This document shows, in pieces, positions 6,341 through 15,134 of a stretch of DNA of 39,206 nucleotides. The stretch covers positions 1-39,206 of IMG/VR virus record IMGVR_UViG_3300027784_000010; one strand, given 5' to 3'. Both the position numbers and the translations under genes were made by a program. This DNA is from a virus. Below the pieces are notes generated by a model. It had not been told where the DNA came from and did no database searches. It saw nothing but the letters and a program-made list of their open reading frames with translations. Within the stretch, counting starts at the first letter, position 1. The number at the start of each line of letters is the position of its first letter.

Positions 6341-8812
6341 TTACATATCTACTTTAATATTTTCTTTCTTGACTTTAAGTTCCTTACCCTTTTCATCTTT
6401 CACTTTAATAAAATCATCAGGTCCACCTTCTGTATAATCAAGAGCATATACTAAAATATCTTTTCCTTTATTGGGTCCTTTTACTACATAACCATCAATC
6501 CATTCATCACTTTTACCTTCAATAACTTTTATTCCTTCACCCCCATCTTCTACTTTTACCTCAGGTTCTTCTTCCTTCGATTTTTTAGAAAGTATCTCAA
6601 GTTCTGAAGTTTTATCTTTAGGAACTGAAACTGTAGCACCATCTTCCATTTTTACAATTATACTTTTATCAGGTTCATTGATTGCAATTACACTACCTTT
6701 TTTGTCATTTTTCATTTTAATTTCATCACCTACACCTAATTCATTTTCAGCACTTGGTGGATCTTCAGATTTTTCTTTCTTTGAAAATTTTTCATTTCCA
6801 TCAGGATCTTCAGTTTCTTTTGCTTCTTTTATTATTTCAACATCAGAAATTTTAACGGCATAATGAATTGATCCATCATCAAATTCAACCTCAAGAGTTT
6901 TTTTATCAATTACTTTTTTAACAGTTCCTTTCTCTATATTATCAGCAGCAAATTCAACACACACACGATCTCCAATTTTTATATTTTTATTTTTCTTCTC
7001 TTCTATGAAACTTTCATCCGCCTCATGAACAACATCACCCGTTTCAATATAAAAACCTTTTTTATCTTCTTTGCTTAATCTTTTTGCCATTGCAACAGCA
7101 GCATCTTTATTCAAATCGGTACCTTCAACTTCCCATCTAAAATCATCTTTAAATTGTTCAAATGTTTGAGAACCAACCAACCAGGTTCTTTTTTTATCGT
7201 GATCTGTTTGTGCAAAATATAATGTTTTATCTTTATTTGCCGGTTTTGACCAGAATTCATCAATTTCTGCAGTTTCTTTAACATATTCATCAGGAGAAAA
7301 TCCCATTTCTATTGTTTCATAATTTTTTAATGCATTTTTCAAAACAAGCTGTTTTTCTTTTAATTTTTGAATTTCTTCATCAACTGCTTCAATTACATCA
7401 CTGATTCTTTTATCACTTCTGAGTATTGCATCCTCATTCATTTTATTTTGAATTTCAATTTTTTTTGAGTTTAGATAATCAACCGATTCGTTAATATCAG
7501 AAATTTCTTTATTATAAAAATCTACTTTTTTCTGTTCTTCTGGAAGTAAATCTTTAAATGATTTACTCATATCATAACCTATATGTTCAAAAACCAAATT
7601 ACGTGTTTGAAGAGCATTTAAATCTTTATAAAATTCTAATTTTTTATTTGCACCATCATTTTTTATAACATAAACTTTCTCATCAATTTTAAATACATCT
7701 ACCCATTGGGTTTCATATACTTTTGATTTAATTTTTTTACCATAATCAATTTCGTATATATTATCAAAATTCTCATATAAATTTACAATATTGTTTAAAA
7801 TATTATTATCATTTTGTCTAAATATACCTTCATTCATAAAAAATTTAGTGAATGCTGCAAATTCAATCGGCTTATCATTCAACAAAAGTTCAAGTTTTTC
7901 ATTTGTTTTTGTAATATTTACTTTTTTGTTTGATGTGTAAATAGTAACTTTATTTTCTTCTAATTTTACACCAGGACTGTTTAAGAAAAATGCAAGAGAT
8001 TTAAAACTATCGGATAATTCTAAAACTTCACTTTCCTTTAATGTTTCAAGTCCATTTTCAGATTTTTTAATAAATTTACCGGATGAGAAAAATATTTCTA
8101 CATTTTCCTTAATAAGTACAGGTGAATGAATATTTTTAACATCTGCAACAGAATTATCAGCAGCTTGTAAACCATCCATTGTTGAAATTAAATATTCATT
8201 TAGTGTTTTTAACATCGGTTCATGTAAATATGATTTAATTTTTTCTACTAAATGTTTTTTTGATAATTCATCACGTTTTGTAAAATATTCATCAAATTCA
8301 TTAATAAAAGATTTTACTAAATACTCACCTGAAGATTTTGAAAATTCTCCAATAAATGTACATAAATTAATATCATCTGAATATTTATTGAAATTGTCTT
8401 TTATTTGTTCAACACCTTCTTTTACATCTTTATGCCAACTTATATTATTAACTTTTTCCAAAAACCTATTGATTAATAAATATTCGGGATTGTGATTTAA
8501 AAGTGGCTTAAATGATTCAATAAAATATTTTATTGTTTGATTTTGCATTAATTCACTTTCAGATATTTTTTCAACAAGTTCTTTTATACCAAGTTTATTT
8601 ATTGCAATTAATCTTTCTTCTCTTAATATAAAACTTTTAACTGAATCATCATCTGAATATTTTTCAAGATCTTTTAATAATGTTTCAGATATTAGAGTAT
8701 TTAATGGTTCAGATTTTTTACATGCTTCATTTGCTATATTTAAAATATCTACAACATCTGAATTTTTTGTTGTGTTTTTTAAATCTTGTATTCTATTTTT
8801 TAATGTTAACAT
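6341..8812 (-). CDS. Large virion-module protein with C-terminal SH3-like repeats
   Basis: 823 residues, not recognised as a T4 counterpart. Residues 1-220 are mainly helical and acidic. Residues about 230-430 look like a mixed alpha/beta domain. A coiled-coil-like stretch follows (about 450-530). The last 250 residues contain three short beta-rich units: KIGDRVCVEFAADNIEKGTV, GVGDEIKMKNDKKGSVIAIN and DGYVVKGPNKGKDILVYA. Each has the G-D-x-V ... KGxV ... V(E)FDDG pattern of KOW/SH3-type barrels, separated by charged linkers. The neighbours are portal, gp4 and gp55 on one side and a tail-like protein on the other, so a structural or scaffold role is likely. No signal peptide or membrane segment is seen. 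Confidence 0.6.
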   Translation of the reverse strand: MLTLKNRIQDLKNTTKNSDVVDILNIANEACKKSEPLNTLISETLLKDLEKYSDDDSVKSFILREERLIAINKLGIKELVEKISESELMQNQTIKYFIESFKPLLNHNPEYLLINRFLEKVNNISWHKDVKEGVEQIKDNFNKYSDDINLCTFIGEFSKSSGEYLVKSFINEFDEYFTKRDELSKKHLVEKIKSYLHEPMLKTLNEYLISTMDGLQAADNSVADVKNIHSPVLIKENVEIFFSSGKFIKKSENGLETLKESEVLELSDSFKSLAFFLNSPGVKLEENKVTIYTSNKKVNITKTNEKLELLLNDKPIEFAAFTKFFMNEGIFRQNDNNILNNIVNLYENFDNIYEIDYGKKIKSKVYETQWVDVFKIDEKVYVIKNDGANKKLEFYKDLNALQTRNLVFEHIGYDMSKSFKDLLPEEQKKVDFYNKEISDINESVDYLNSKKIEIQNKMNEDAILRSDKRISDVIEAVDEEIQKLKEKQLVLKNALKNYETIEMGFSPDEYVKETAEIDEFWSKPANKDKTLYFAQTDHDKKRTWLVGSQTFEQFKDDFRWEVEGTDLNKDAAVAMAKRLSKEDKKGFYIETGDVVHEADESFIEEKKNKNIKIGDRVCVEFAADNIEKGTVKKVIDKKTLEVEFDDGSIHYAVKISDVEIIKEAKETEDPDGNEKFSKKEKSEDPPSAENELGVGDEIKMKNDKKGSVIAINEPDKSIIVKMEDGATVSVPKDKTSELEILSKKSKEEEPEVKVEDGGEGIKVIEGKSDEWIDGYVVKGPNKGKDILVYALDYTEGGPDDFIKVKDEKGKELKVKKENIKVDM

Positions 8813-8866
8813 CTTAAATAATTTTTTTGTTTTTTTTTATATATATTTATTTTATAATCATAATTT

Positions 8867-10309
8867 TTACACAATTGTGATTACACCAACATTTTCATTT
8901 TGATCCTTTAAAATATCATATAAAGAATTATCTGATGATGATTGAATTTTTAATGATATTTCAATTTGTTTTGTTGGTTTATAATTTGATCCTCCTGAAT
9001 GTATTACTAAACTTTTTATAAAAGAATCATCAATTTCTAATGTTATTTCAGCACCATCACCTTCTTTTGATTCTATTTCAATATATGCAGTTTCATCATA
9101 TCCTTTTCCAGGATTTACAATAATATAATCATATATACTTCCATTGATATCTGCCAATAATTTTATTTCAGCATGCTCAATTGGTTTTTTATTGCTAATA
9201 ATATTTGTATCAATTGGTTTTGAAAAATTAGGAATATTCCACAAATATTTTTTATTATATGTATTTATATATTTATTTATTAAAATCCAAGAATTTCCGT
9301 AATCTTCAGAATAATATAAATTGATTTTATCAATCCAACCTTTAAATTCCCAGCTAATTTCAATTATTTCTAAAGATTTAAATTTATTATCATATACTGG
9401 ATTTGTGATTTTAATTTCTTTTATATCTTTTTCGTCAAGTACAGTTTTTGTATCTATAATATTTTCCATAATATTACTTTTGTGTCTAATTGATGCTGTT
9501 TTACCTGACATATTATCTCGCATTATACTTGTCTGGTCATCATCAAATTCTTTCATTCCACGTTTTCTTTTTAATAAAGAATCAAATTGAGCACTTGTTA
9601 ATTTTGTTCTTGTAATATTACCGTCTCCGTCTGCAATATCTCTTCCTGCTTGAGAACCCAAATTAGGTTCATCCACAACGGGATAATATGTTTCTATGTC
9701 TAAAGAAAAGTTTATAATATAATTATCCCTAGAATCTGATGGATATGTAAATTCAATTGATTTTTCAAGAGGCATATCTTCAGGAAAACTTACTTGACAT
9801 GGAACCATAAAACCTTTAAATGCAATATTATAAATTCTTACTTTATAAAATGTTTCTAAAAAAGCCTGAATTATTTTATAACTCTCAATTGTATTATTAC
9901 AATGTATTTCTACAGAAAAAGATAAATCAAGCGGTAGTGAATTAATATATGCACTAAATGTTTCAATTCTACCACCTATATTTTTTGTAAATTCACCACG
10001 AACCCATCTTTGTGTTAAACCTGATGTATCAATAGTTATATCTTCAATATTTACATGACCTCTTGGTGTAACATCAATATTTCCATCTACGGTTTTTGGA
10101 AAACCACAATCATCCCATAACATAAAATAATCTTGTAAAAATCGCTCTTCTCCGGGTATTGGTGGAAAAAATGGAACTTCTACAATATCATATTTTTCAT
10201 CACTAACAACATTTTCAAAAAAGATCTGATTGTTTAATAAATTTAACAACCCGACTAATACTGATCTTATATGTATATCATCAGTATTTGAACGTTGGTT
10301 AAAAGCCAT
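8867..10309 (-). CDS. Putative tail or baseplate protein
   Basis: 480 residues. The N-terminal 230 residues form a compact block with RWVRGEFTKNIGG and a FYKVRIYNIAFKGFMVPCQ segment, reminiscent of tail-tube or tail-terminator neighbours, but not assignable. About residues 300-375 hold an Ig/fibronectin-like strand pattern: ISWEFKGWIDKINLYYSED, then GNSWILI and YLWNIPN. This is the 'W...V.i.YS.D.G..W..I...YxWxIP' signature of surface and tail proteins. The C-terminus has two copies of the phage 'GxGY..p..I.i...GxGA' hairpin motif: GKGYDETAYIEIESKEGDGA and, less complete, GGSNYKPTKQIEISLK. A TGAATATATAAA motif lies 16 nt upstream of the ATG, just past the gp46 stop. Confidence 0.6.
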   Translation of the reverse strand: MAFNQRSNTDDIHIRSVLVGLLNLLNNQIFFENVVSDEKYDIVEVPFFPPIPGEERFLQDYFMLWDDCGFPKTVDGNIDVTPRGHVNIEDITIDTSGLTQRWVRGEFTKNIGGRIETFSAYINSLPLDLSFSVEIHCNNTIESYKIIQAFLETFYKVRIYNIAFKGFMVPCQVSFPEDMPLEKSIEFTYPSDSRDNYIINFSLDIETYYPVVDEPNLGSQAGRDIADGDGNITRTKLTSAQFDSLLKRKRGMKEFDDDQTSIMRDNMSGKTASIRHKSNIMENIIDTKTVLDEKDIKEIKITNPVYDNKFKSLEIIEISWEFKGWIDKINLYYSEDYGNSWILINKYINTYNKKYLWNIPNFSKPIDTNIISNKKPIEHAEIKLLADINGSIYDYIIVNPGKGYDETAYIEIESKEGDGAEITLEIDDSFIKSLVIHSGGSNYKPTKQIEISLKIQSSSDNSLYDILKDQNENVGVITIV

Positions 10310-10324
10310 AGATTATTTGTTTAT

Positions 10325-10336
10325 TTTATATATTCA
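10325..10336 (-). promoter_or_regulatory. Late-type promoter motif for the tail-like gene
   Basis: The minus strand reads TGAATATATAAA, identical to the motif at 1489-1500, 16 nt before the ATG at 10309. It marks the switch from the replication/recombination block to the virion block, where a late promoter is expected. Inference from repetition and position. Confidence 0.5.
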
Positions 10337-12010
10337 TTAAGAAATTTTTACCATCTCAAGTGATGAAAAATTATCAGGCTTGTTCATTGTGATTTTATAA
10401 TCAAAAATTTCTTCAGGTAGTGGTGCATGATTGACAACAAAAATATTTAAACCTATTTCCTTTGTTGTGTCTGATAATATTTTTAATATGTGATGAATTG
10501 AATCTGCATCAAGAGAACTAAAAATTTCATCAAGAAATATTATATTCATAGAAGGAAATTTAATTTTCATTAGTCTTATCAATGCAATTAAAACAGAAAA
10601 ATCAATTTTCTTTCGCTCACCGGTACTTAATTGTGGAATTGAAACATCATATCCAAGTTGAGAAATTTCAGGTTCAAAATTATAATTAAATACTACTTTA
10701 TAATTCATTCGCAATTCAGCAATAACTTTACGGATTTCTGAATTTAAACTTGGTAAAATTTTTGTAATGGCAAGTTGTTTAATTCCTTTATCACCATAAA
10801 TATCTTCAAGAATTTTATAAAAATTATTTTTATTATTTTTAATATCTTTCTTTTTTATAACTTTTATCTTTCTTTCACCAGATTCTTTTATTATTCTTTC
10901 AATTGAATTTGTTTGGAATGATAAATTTGTTTTATCATCAAGATTTTTTAACTGTTCATTATAATTTGATATTATCGTATTAAATTCTGCTTTTTTTGTT
11001 CGGAATAATATAATATTATCATTAATTTTAATTTTTAATTTATTTATATTTTTAATCGATTCGGTTGTATTTTCTATATTTTCTTTTAGTGGCAATTCTT
11101 TTTTAAGACATTCATTTAATATATTTTTATGAAATTCTGTTTCAAGATCAGATTCACACTCGGGACATTTTTCATTTTCATATAATTCTTTTTTTCTTTT
11201 AACCTCATGATAGTTTTGTTTATCTTTATTTAATTGTTCTGTTAAATCTTTAAGTTTAATATTTGCTTTATCATTTTTCTCAACAATTCCATCAATTTTA
11301 TTTTTTATTTCTTCAAGTTTATCATTATATTTTTTAATATTGTTCAATATTATATTTCTTGTTTCTGTTGTGTTAGTTTCAATTTCTTTTTTCAAATTTT
11401 CTAATTCATTTTTTGAATTTGAAATTGTTATATCAATAGCCTCAGATTCTTTTAATAATGATAAACTTTCATCTTTTATCTTTTTTATTTCTTCACGAAT
11501 TAACCATCGTATTGTATTAAATATTTCTAATCCAAATATTTTATCAATAATCATCCTTTTATCATGAGGACTCATTGAAAGAAAGGATTTAAAATCATTT
11601 ACAGATAATGAAATTATATTATTAAAAACATAAAACGGAATTCCTAAAACTTCTTCCTCAATATATTCTTCTGCGTTCTTTTTTCCTGCCTGATCATAAA
11701 AAACACCATCAACCTCAAGTTCTAAAAAATTTGGAGAAAGTCCTCTTTTTATAATTATATTTTCGTTCCTTGATGACAATTCAATTTTAGTTCTTGTATT
11801 TCCATTAAACCTATTAGGAATATCTTTTAATCTTTTATTTCCTACTTTTCCATATGCCCCAAATTTCATAACATCTGAAAGGCTGGATTTTCCGGCACCA
11901 TTAGACCCAACAACTAAATAAAAATTACCTTCTTTTTCAGGAAATTCCAATCTTTGTATTTTATTTCCAAAAGAAACAAAATTTTTAAATTCTATAGATT
12001 TTATTTTCAT
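10337..12010 (-). CDS. Recombination nuclease ATPase subunit (T4 gp46, SbcC/Rad50-like)
   Basis: 557 residues against 560 in T4 gp46. It forms the SMC-like ATPase that, with gp47, processes DNA ends for recombination-dependent replication and degrades host DNA. Walker A is GSNGAGKS (35-42). A long coiled coil (about 180-400) is broken by a zinc hook CPEC (282-285). The ABC signature LSTGERKKIDFS (about 465) and Walker B IIFLDEIFSSLD (about 495) follow, then VVNHAPLPEE with the switch His. The start ATG overlaps the gp47 stop by one base (TAATG-type junction), so the two subunits are translationally coupled. Confidence 0.95.
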   Translation of the reverse strand: MKIKSIEFKNFVSFGNKIQRLEFPEKEGNFYLVVGSNGAGKSSLSDVMKFGAYGKVGNKRLKDIPNRFNGNTRTKIELSSRNENIIIKRGLSPNFLELEVDGVFYDQAGKKNAEEYIEEEVLGIPFYVFNNIISLSVNDFKSFLSMSPHDKRMIIDKIFGLEIFNTIRWLIREEIKKIKDESLSLLKESEAIDITISNSKNELENLKKEIETNTTETRNIILNNIKKYNDKLEEIKNKIDGIVEKNDKANIKLKDLTEQLNKDKQNYHEVKRKKELYENEKCPECESDLETEFHKNILNECLKKELPLKENIENTTESIKNINKLKIKINDNIILFRTKKAEFNTIISNYNEQLKNLDDKTNLSFQTNSIERIIKESGERKIKVIKKKDIKNNKNNFYKILEDIYGDKGIKQLAITKILPSLNSEIRKVIAELRMNYKVVFNYNFEPEISQLGYDVSIPQLSTGERKKIDFSVLIALIRLMKIKFPSMNIIFLDEIFSSLDADSIHHILKILSDTTKEIGLNIFVVNHAPLPEEIFDYKITMNKPDNFSSLEMVKIS

Positions 12011-13095
12011 TAATCTGATAATGTTTTTTCTTGTAAATATCTGATTGCTTTGTCGTATAATTTTCCTGAGACATCAAGTAATTTTTCAGTCAAAGTATTA
12101 CTATAATTTAATGATTTTATATAATGTTCAGTTAAATTATCTAAATTTATATTATCAATATCTATATCATCATCTTCATATTCTTTTTGTAGTGATGATA
12201 AGATATAATTTATTTTATTATAACCGGATAGTGAATCTATTAATTGTGCATATGGAAACTTAGAAACCCAATTATTTTCCACAATAATATCTACAAAATT
12301 GTTTTTTATTTTTTCTTCAAATTCTTTATGTGAAATATTTAAAATATCATCAATTTTAAATTTTTTGAACTGTGGTGAATAATCATTTATATATATTATC
12401 TCCTCACCAGTATCTGGATCTAAAATTAAAATTCTTTTTTTATTATCAATATCACTTCTTGTCAATTGCATAATACTTCCTATCATTTCAACATTTTGTC
12501 TTCTTTGTGAATAATGAATATGACCAGAATATACTTTTTTAAATTTCTTCACTTTATCAAAATCTATTCCCTCATCTATTATTACTTTTCTATTATAATT
12601 TAAACCACCAAAATGAGTATGACAAAATAAATAGTCTGCATCATTATTTTGAACAATAATTTCTTCTTTTTCTAAACTTTCCTCCCAAGGCATTATTAAT
12701 AATCGCTTTCCACTTTTTGTTAAAATAACATCAGGTTTTTCAAAAACTTTAATATTTTCTAATAATTTTAAAATAACTGGAGAGTTAATATTTGTTGTTG
12801 TTTTTCTATAACAATCATGGTTTCCTATAACAATATAAATTGGAATAATTTTTGCAATTTCTTTAAAAATTCTAAGTGCTTCATTTAAAACTAAAATATT
12901 AATTGATTGTCTTGATTCAAATATATCACCCAATATAAACAAAACATCATTATTCTCTTTTTTTTCTTTAAGTAATGGTATAAAAAACTTATTAAAATAT
13001 GTCTTATGAATCTCAAGCCATTCCATAGAGTTTGAACGAATTCCAAAATGTATATCAGAAATCATCCAAATTTTGTTAATATCTATTTCCTTCAT
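12010..13095 (-). CDS. Recombination nuclease subunit (T4 gp47, SbcD/Mre11-like)
   Basis: 361 residues, similar to T4 gp47 (339). Calcineurin-like metallophosphoesterase motifs are in order: ISDIHFG (D and H ligands, about 13-19), ILGDIFE (about 54-60), IGNHDCYRK (about 95), HTHFGG (about 158) and SGHIHYSQRR (about 193), the full di-metal set of Mre11-type nucleases. The C-terminal 120 residues are the acidic, helical region expected to bind gp46. It lies between a small unknown gene and gp46, in the same order as T4 (47 then 46). Confidence 0.95.
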   Translation of the reverse strand: MKEIDINKIWMISDIHFGIRSNSMEWLEIHKTYFNKFFIPLLKEKKENNDVLFILGDIFESRQSINILVLNEALRIFKEIAKIIPIYIVIGNHDCYRKTTTNINSPVILKLLENIKVFEKPDVILTKSGKRLLIMPWEESLEKEEIIVQNNDADYLFCHTHFGGLNYNRKVIIDEGIDFDKVKKFKKVYSGHIHYSQRRQNVEMIGSIMQLTRSDIDNKKRILILDPDTGEEIIYINDYSPQFKKFKIDDILNISHKEFEEKIKNNFVDIIVENNWVSKFPYAQLIDSLSGYNKINYILSSLQKEYEDDDIDIDNINLDNLTEHYIKSLNYSNTLTEKLLDVSGKLYDKAIRYLQEKTLSD

Positions 13096-13098
13096 TAA

Positions 13099-13617
13099 TT
13101 AAAATAATTTATTTACTTTTCTATTTGAAAAAATTTTATATTTTTGATTCATTTCACTAATAAGTCTTTGTTTATAAATCATTGGTAATTCTTTATATAA
13201 AATATCAAAATTAATATTCATAAAATTTGCAATTTCTAAAAATTTTTCTGTAAGTGTATATCTTTCACCTTCAGGTATATTATCATAAAAATGTAAAAAT
13301 ATATCCAAAACATCTTGTTTTTGAACTTTTCTAAGATTTTTATATTTTTCATAAAAAAATGATTTAGTAAAAGTATCATATAAATCTTCTCTTAAAACTT
13401 TTATTTCATAACTTTCATGTGTTTCTCTGAAATCATCATATTTATTTAACCAAGAACTGTCAACTTCAAATTTTCTAAAGCTTTCATAATTCGTATCATC
13501 AACCTCATCATTATTTATCATTTTACTAAATTCCTCAAATTTATCTTTTTCTGTATTTTTATTATCTTCATTATCTTCATTTATATTTTCTGAAAATAAT
13601 TTTTTTGAATTCTTCAT
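13099..13617 (-). CDS. Unknown acidic protein between gp41 and gp47
   Basis: 172 residues, not recognised. The first 60 residues are strongly acidic and probably disordered (NINEDNEDNKNTEKDKFEEF). The remainder is helical with aromatic clusters (SFFYEKYKNLRKV, LDIFLHFYDNIPEGERYTL). It ends with a basic tail. There is no catalytic motif. It sits 3 nt before gp47 and just after the helicase fragment, so a replication or recombination accessory role is possible, but nothing in the sequence proves it. Confidence 0.55.
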   Translation of the reverse strand: MKNSKKLFSENINEDNEDNKNTEKDKFEEFSKMINNDEVDDTNYESFRKFEVDSSWLNKYDDFRETHESYEIKVLREDLYDTFTKSFFYEKYKNLRKVQKQDVLDIFLHFYDNIPEGERYTLTEKFLEIANFMNINFDILYKELPMIYKQRLISEMNQKYKIFSNRKVNKLF

Positions 13618-13630
13618 ATTTTATTTATTT

Positions 13631-14737
13631 TTAAAAATTGTCTAATATTATTTGAGAAGCTGAATCTTCTAAAATCCTCATATAATTATAATCTATACTA
13701 AACTTCTTTCTTGAGTTTTTATATCCTTCGTTTCTATTTAACATTGTTTGTAACAAATATTCTTTATTTGCGTGCATAATTTCATCTTGAATTATACCTC
13801 CCAACCAATCCACAGTATGACCTAAACCTGAAGATTCTGCGACATTTGTTAAAGATAATGAACTTGATGCACCACTTCCACTACGATTTACTTGTGTTAA
13901 TGTAACAACTGCCCAATTATTTCTTGTTCCCATTGCCCTCAAATCTTCAGCAATTTGTTTAATTTTTAAATACATATTTTCTGAATTTGGATTTCTCCAA
14001 TTAGACAAAATATTAATATAATCAATAAATATAGTTTTAAATTTTATATTTTTCATTTGTTCCATTTTTAACAAATATCTTTCAACTTCTCTAACGGTTA
14101 CGGCAGATGTAGGATATTCTTTAATCCATAATTTACCGGGTGTTTTTAAATCATCCATTCCGATTGTTGAAATTCTTTTACGAATCAGATCTTGATCCTC
14201 GGCAATTTTTGCATATTCTGACATTGTAATACCTAATAAATTTGCACCAAGTCTTTTAACCACGTGCCTATCTCTCATTTCCATTGAAACCAATGCAGAA
14301 TTATAACCTAAACGAATAGCATTAGCTGCAAGATTTGCAAGCCAAATTGAATTATGACTGAGTATTCCATTTGTGTAATATCTATGATTTTTTGAATTTA
14401 CTTCAATATCATACATTTCTTCATATTCATCATTTGTATATACAGAAATTACTTCTTCAGGACCATATTCAGTCATAACTAAATCGTCTTCTTTCAGATC
14501 TTTGACATATGTTTCATTAAAATATTCATCAAATACAATATGATCATCTGCACATTCTAATTCAAAATTTCTTGTTTTTAAATACCATTTTTTATATTCA
14601 ATAGTTTTACCAATAGCTGAAATATCTTCCCAACCTGTATCTGTTTCAATTTCCCATTCAGACACATCAAGAGTTTCAGTAAATTTTCTTTCTATTTTTT
14701 CTGATTTCATTTTTAATTGTTTAAAAATTCTATACAT
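13631..14737 (-). CDS. Split-intein C-part fused to the C-terminal half of replicative helicase (gp41, DnaB-like)
   Basis: 368 residues. Residues 1-129 are an unusually long C-intein. It carries block B-like ELECADDHIVF (His66-containing) and the end YDIEVNSKNHRYY...NGILSHN, with Asn129 and +1 Ser130. Residues 130-368 are the C-extein: SIWLANLAANAIRLG follows the P-loop Lys supplied by the other half. Then come VSMEM, IFIDYINIL (Walker B), VVTLTQVNRSG and the DnaB-type C-terminal core. With the 196-residue N-extein at 15135-15821 the spliced product would be about 435 residues, near T4 gp41 (475). The helicase would be inactive without trans-splicing because the P-loop is divided. Confidence 0.92.
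   Translation of the reverse strand: MYRIFKQLKMKSEKIERKFTETLDVSEWEIETDTGWEDISAIGKTIEYKKWYLKTRNFELECADDHIVFDEYFNETYVKDLKEDDLVMTEYGPEEVISVYTNDEYEEMYDIEVNSKNHRYYTNGILSHNSIWLANLAANAIRLGYNSALVSMEMRDRHVVKRLGANLLGITMSEYAKIAEDQDLIRKRISTIGMDDLKTPGKLWIKEYPTSAVTVREVERYLLKMEQMKNIKFKTIFIDYINILSNWRNPNSENMYLKIKQIAEDLRAMGTRNNWAVVTLTQVNRSGSGASSSLSLTNVAESSGLGHTVDWLGGIIQDEIMHANKEYLLQTMLNRNEGYKNSRKKFSIDYNYMRILEDSASQIILDNF
14351..14737 (-). other. C-intein of the atypically split gp41 intein
   Basis: 129 residues containing most of the Hint fold, including block B (ECADDHIVF) and blocks F/G ending SHN before Ser+1. A usual split-intein C-part has only about 36-45 residues. The matching N-intein at 15138-15233 has 32 residues, so the break lies just after block A. 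Confidence 0.88.
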
Positions 14738-14751
14738 CTGTTAATGTAGTT

Positions 14752-14967
14752 TCAGGACCTCTCGGGATCTTCTTCTTTTATTTTCATATATGAATTTCTT
14801 CTTCTTTCATATGCATCTTTAACTTTTTTCTTTGCTTCTTCCTCACTTAAACCAAAGCGTTTCATATGCCATTTTGGATCTGCTACTAAATGACCGGTTG
14901 TGGTTTTTTTCTTTAAATTTGTTATTTTTTCTTTTGTTTCTTCCTCATTTAAATTATATCGTTTCAT
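14752..14967 (-). pseudogene. Eroded homing-nuclease remnant, DNA-binding repeats only
   Basis: 71 residues with two copies of a short helical unit: MKRYNLNEEETKEKITNLKK, and WHMKRFGLSEEEAKKKVKDA after ADPK. This '(W)xxKRxGLSEEEAxxKV' unit is common in Vsr-like (EDxHD) phage homing endonucleases. No PD-(D/E)xK, HNH or GIY nuclease core is present. It lies in the gap between the two gp41 fragments, where intact systems have a nuclease gene. A third unit sits in an overlapping frame at 14954-15097. Best read as the remains of an endonuclease; it could still be a small expressed DNA-binding protein. Confidence 0.5.
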
Positions 14968-15097
14968 TACTCAATTGAATAAGGATTTGATTTTTTCTTT
15001 TTAGTTCCTCAACTTTTTTCTCTGCTTCTTCCTTACTTAAATTATACCGTTTCATTTGCCATTCTACAGAATATACATTTCTTTTTAATTTTTTCAT
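14954..15097 (-). pseudogene. First repeat unit of the eroded nuclease, in another frame
   Basis: 47 residues from an ATG at 15097: MKKLKRNVYSVEWQMKRYNL, then SKEEAEKKVEELKRKN. The KRYNLSKEEAEKKV unit matches those in the following frame (14752-14967), and the two frames overlap by 14 nt. A frameshift therefore probably broke one gene with three tandem units. A T4-late-like TATAAATA lies at 15103-15110, directly upstream. Confidence 0.45.
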
Positions 15098-15102
15098 CTT
15101 TT

Positions 15103-15113
15103 TATTTATATTC
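15103..15113 (-). promoter_or_regulatory. T4-late-like promoter (GAATATAAATA)
   Basis: The minus strand reads GAATATAAATA, containing the exact T4 late core TATAAATA, 6 nt before the ATG of the eroded nuclease frame. It shares GAATATA with the motifs at 1489, 10325, 18546 and 23206. Confidence 0.45.
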
Positions 15114-15134
15114 GTAGGAGAGAATAAAATTGGG

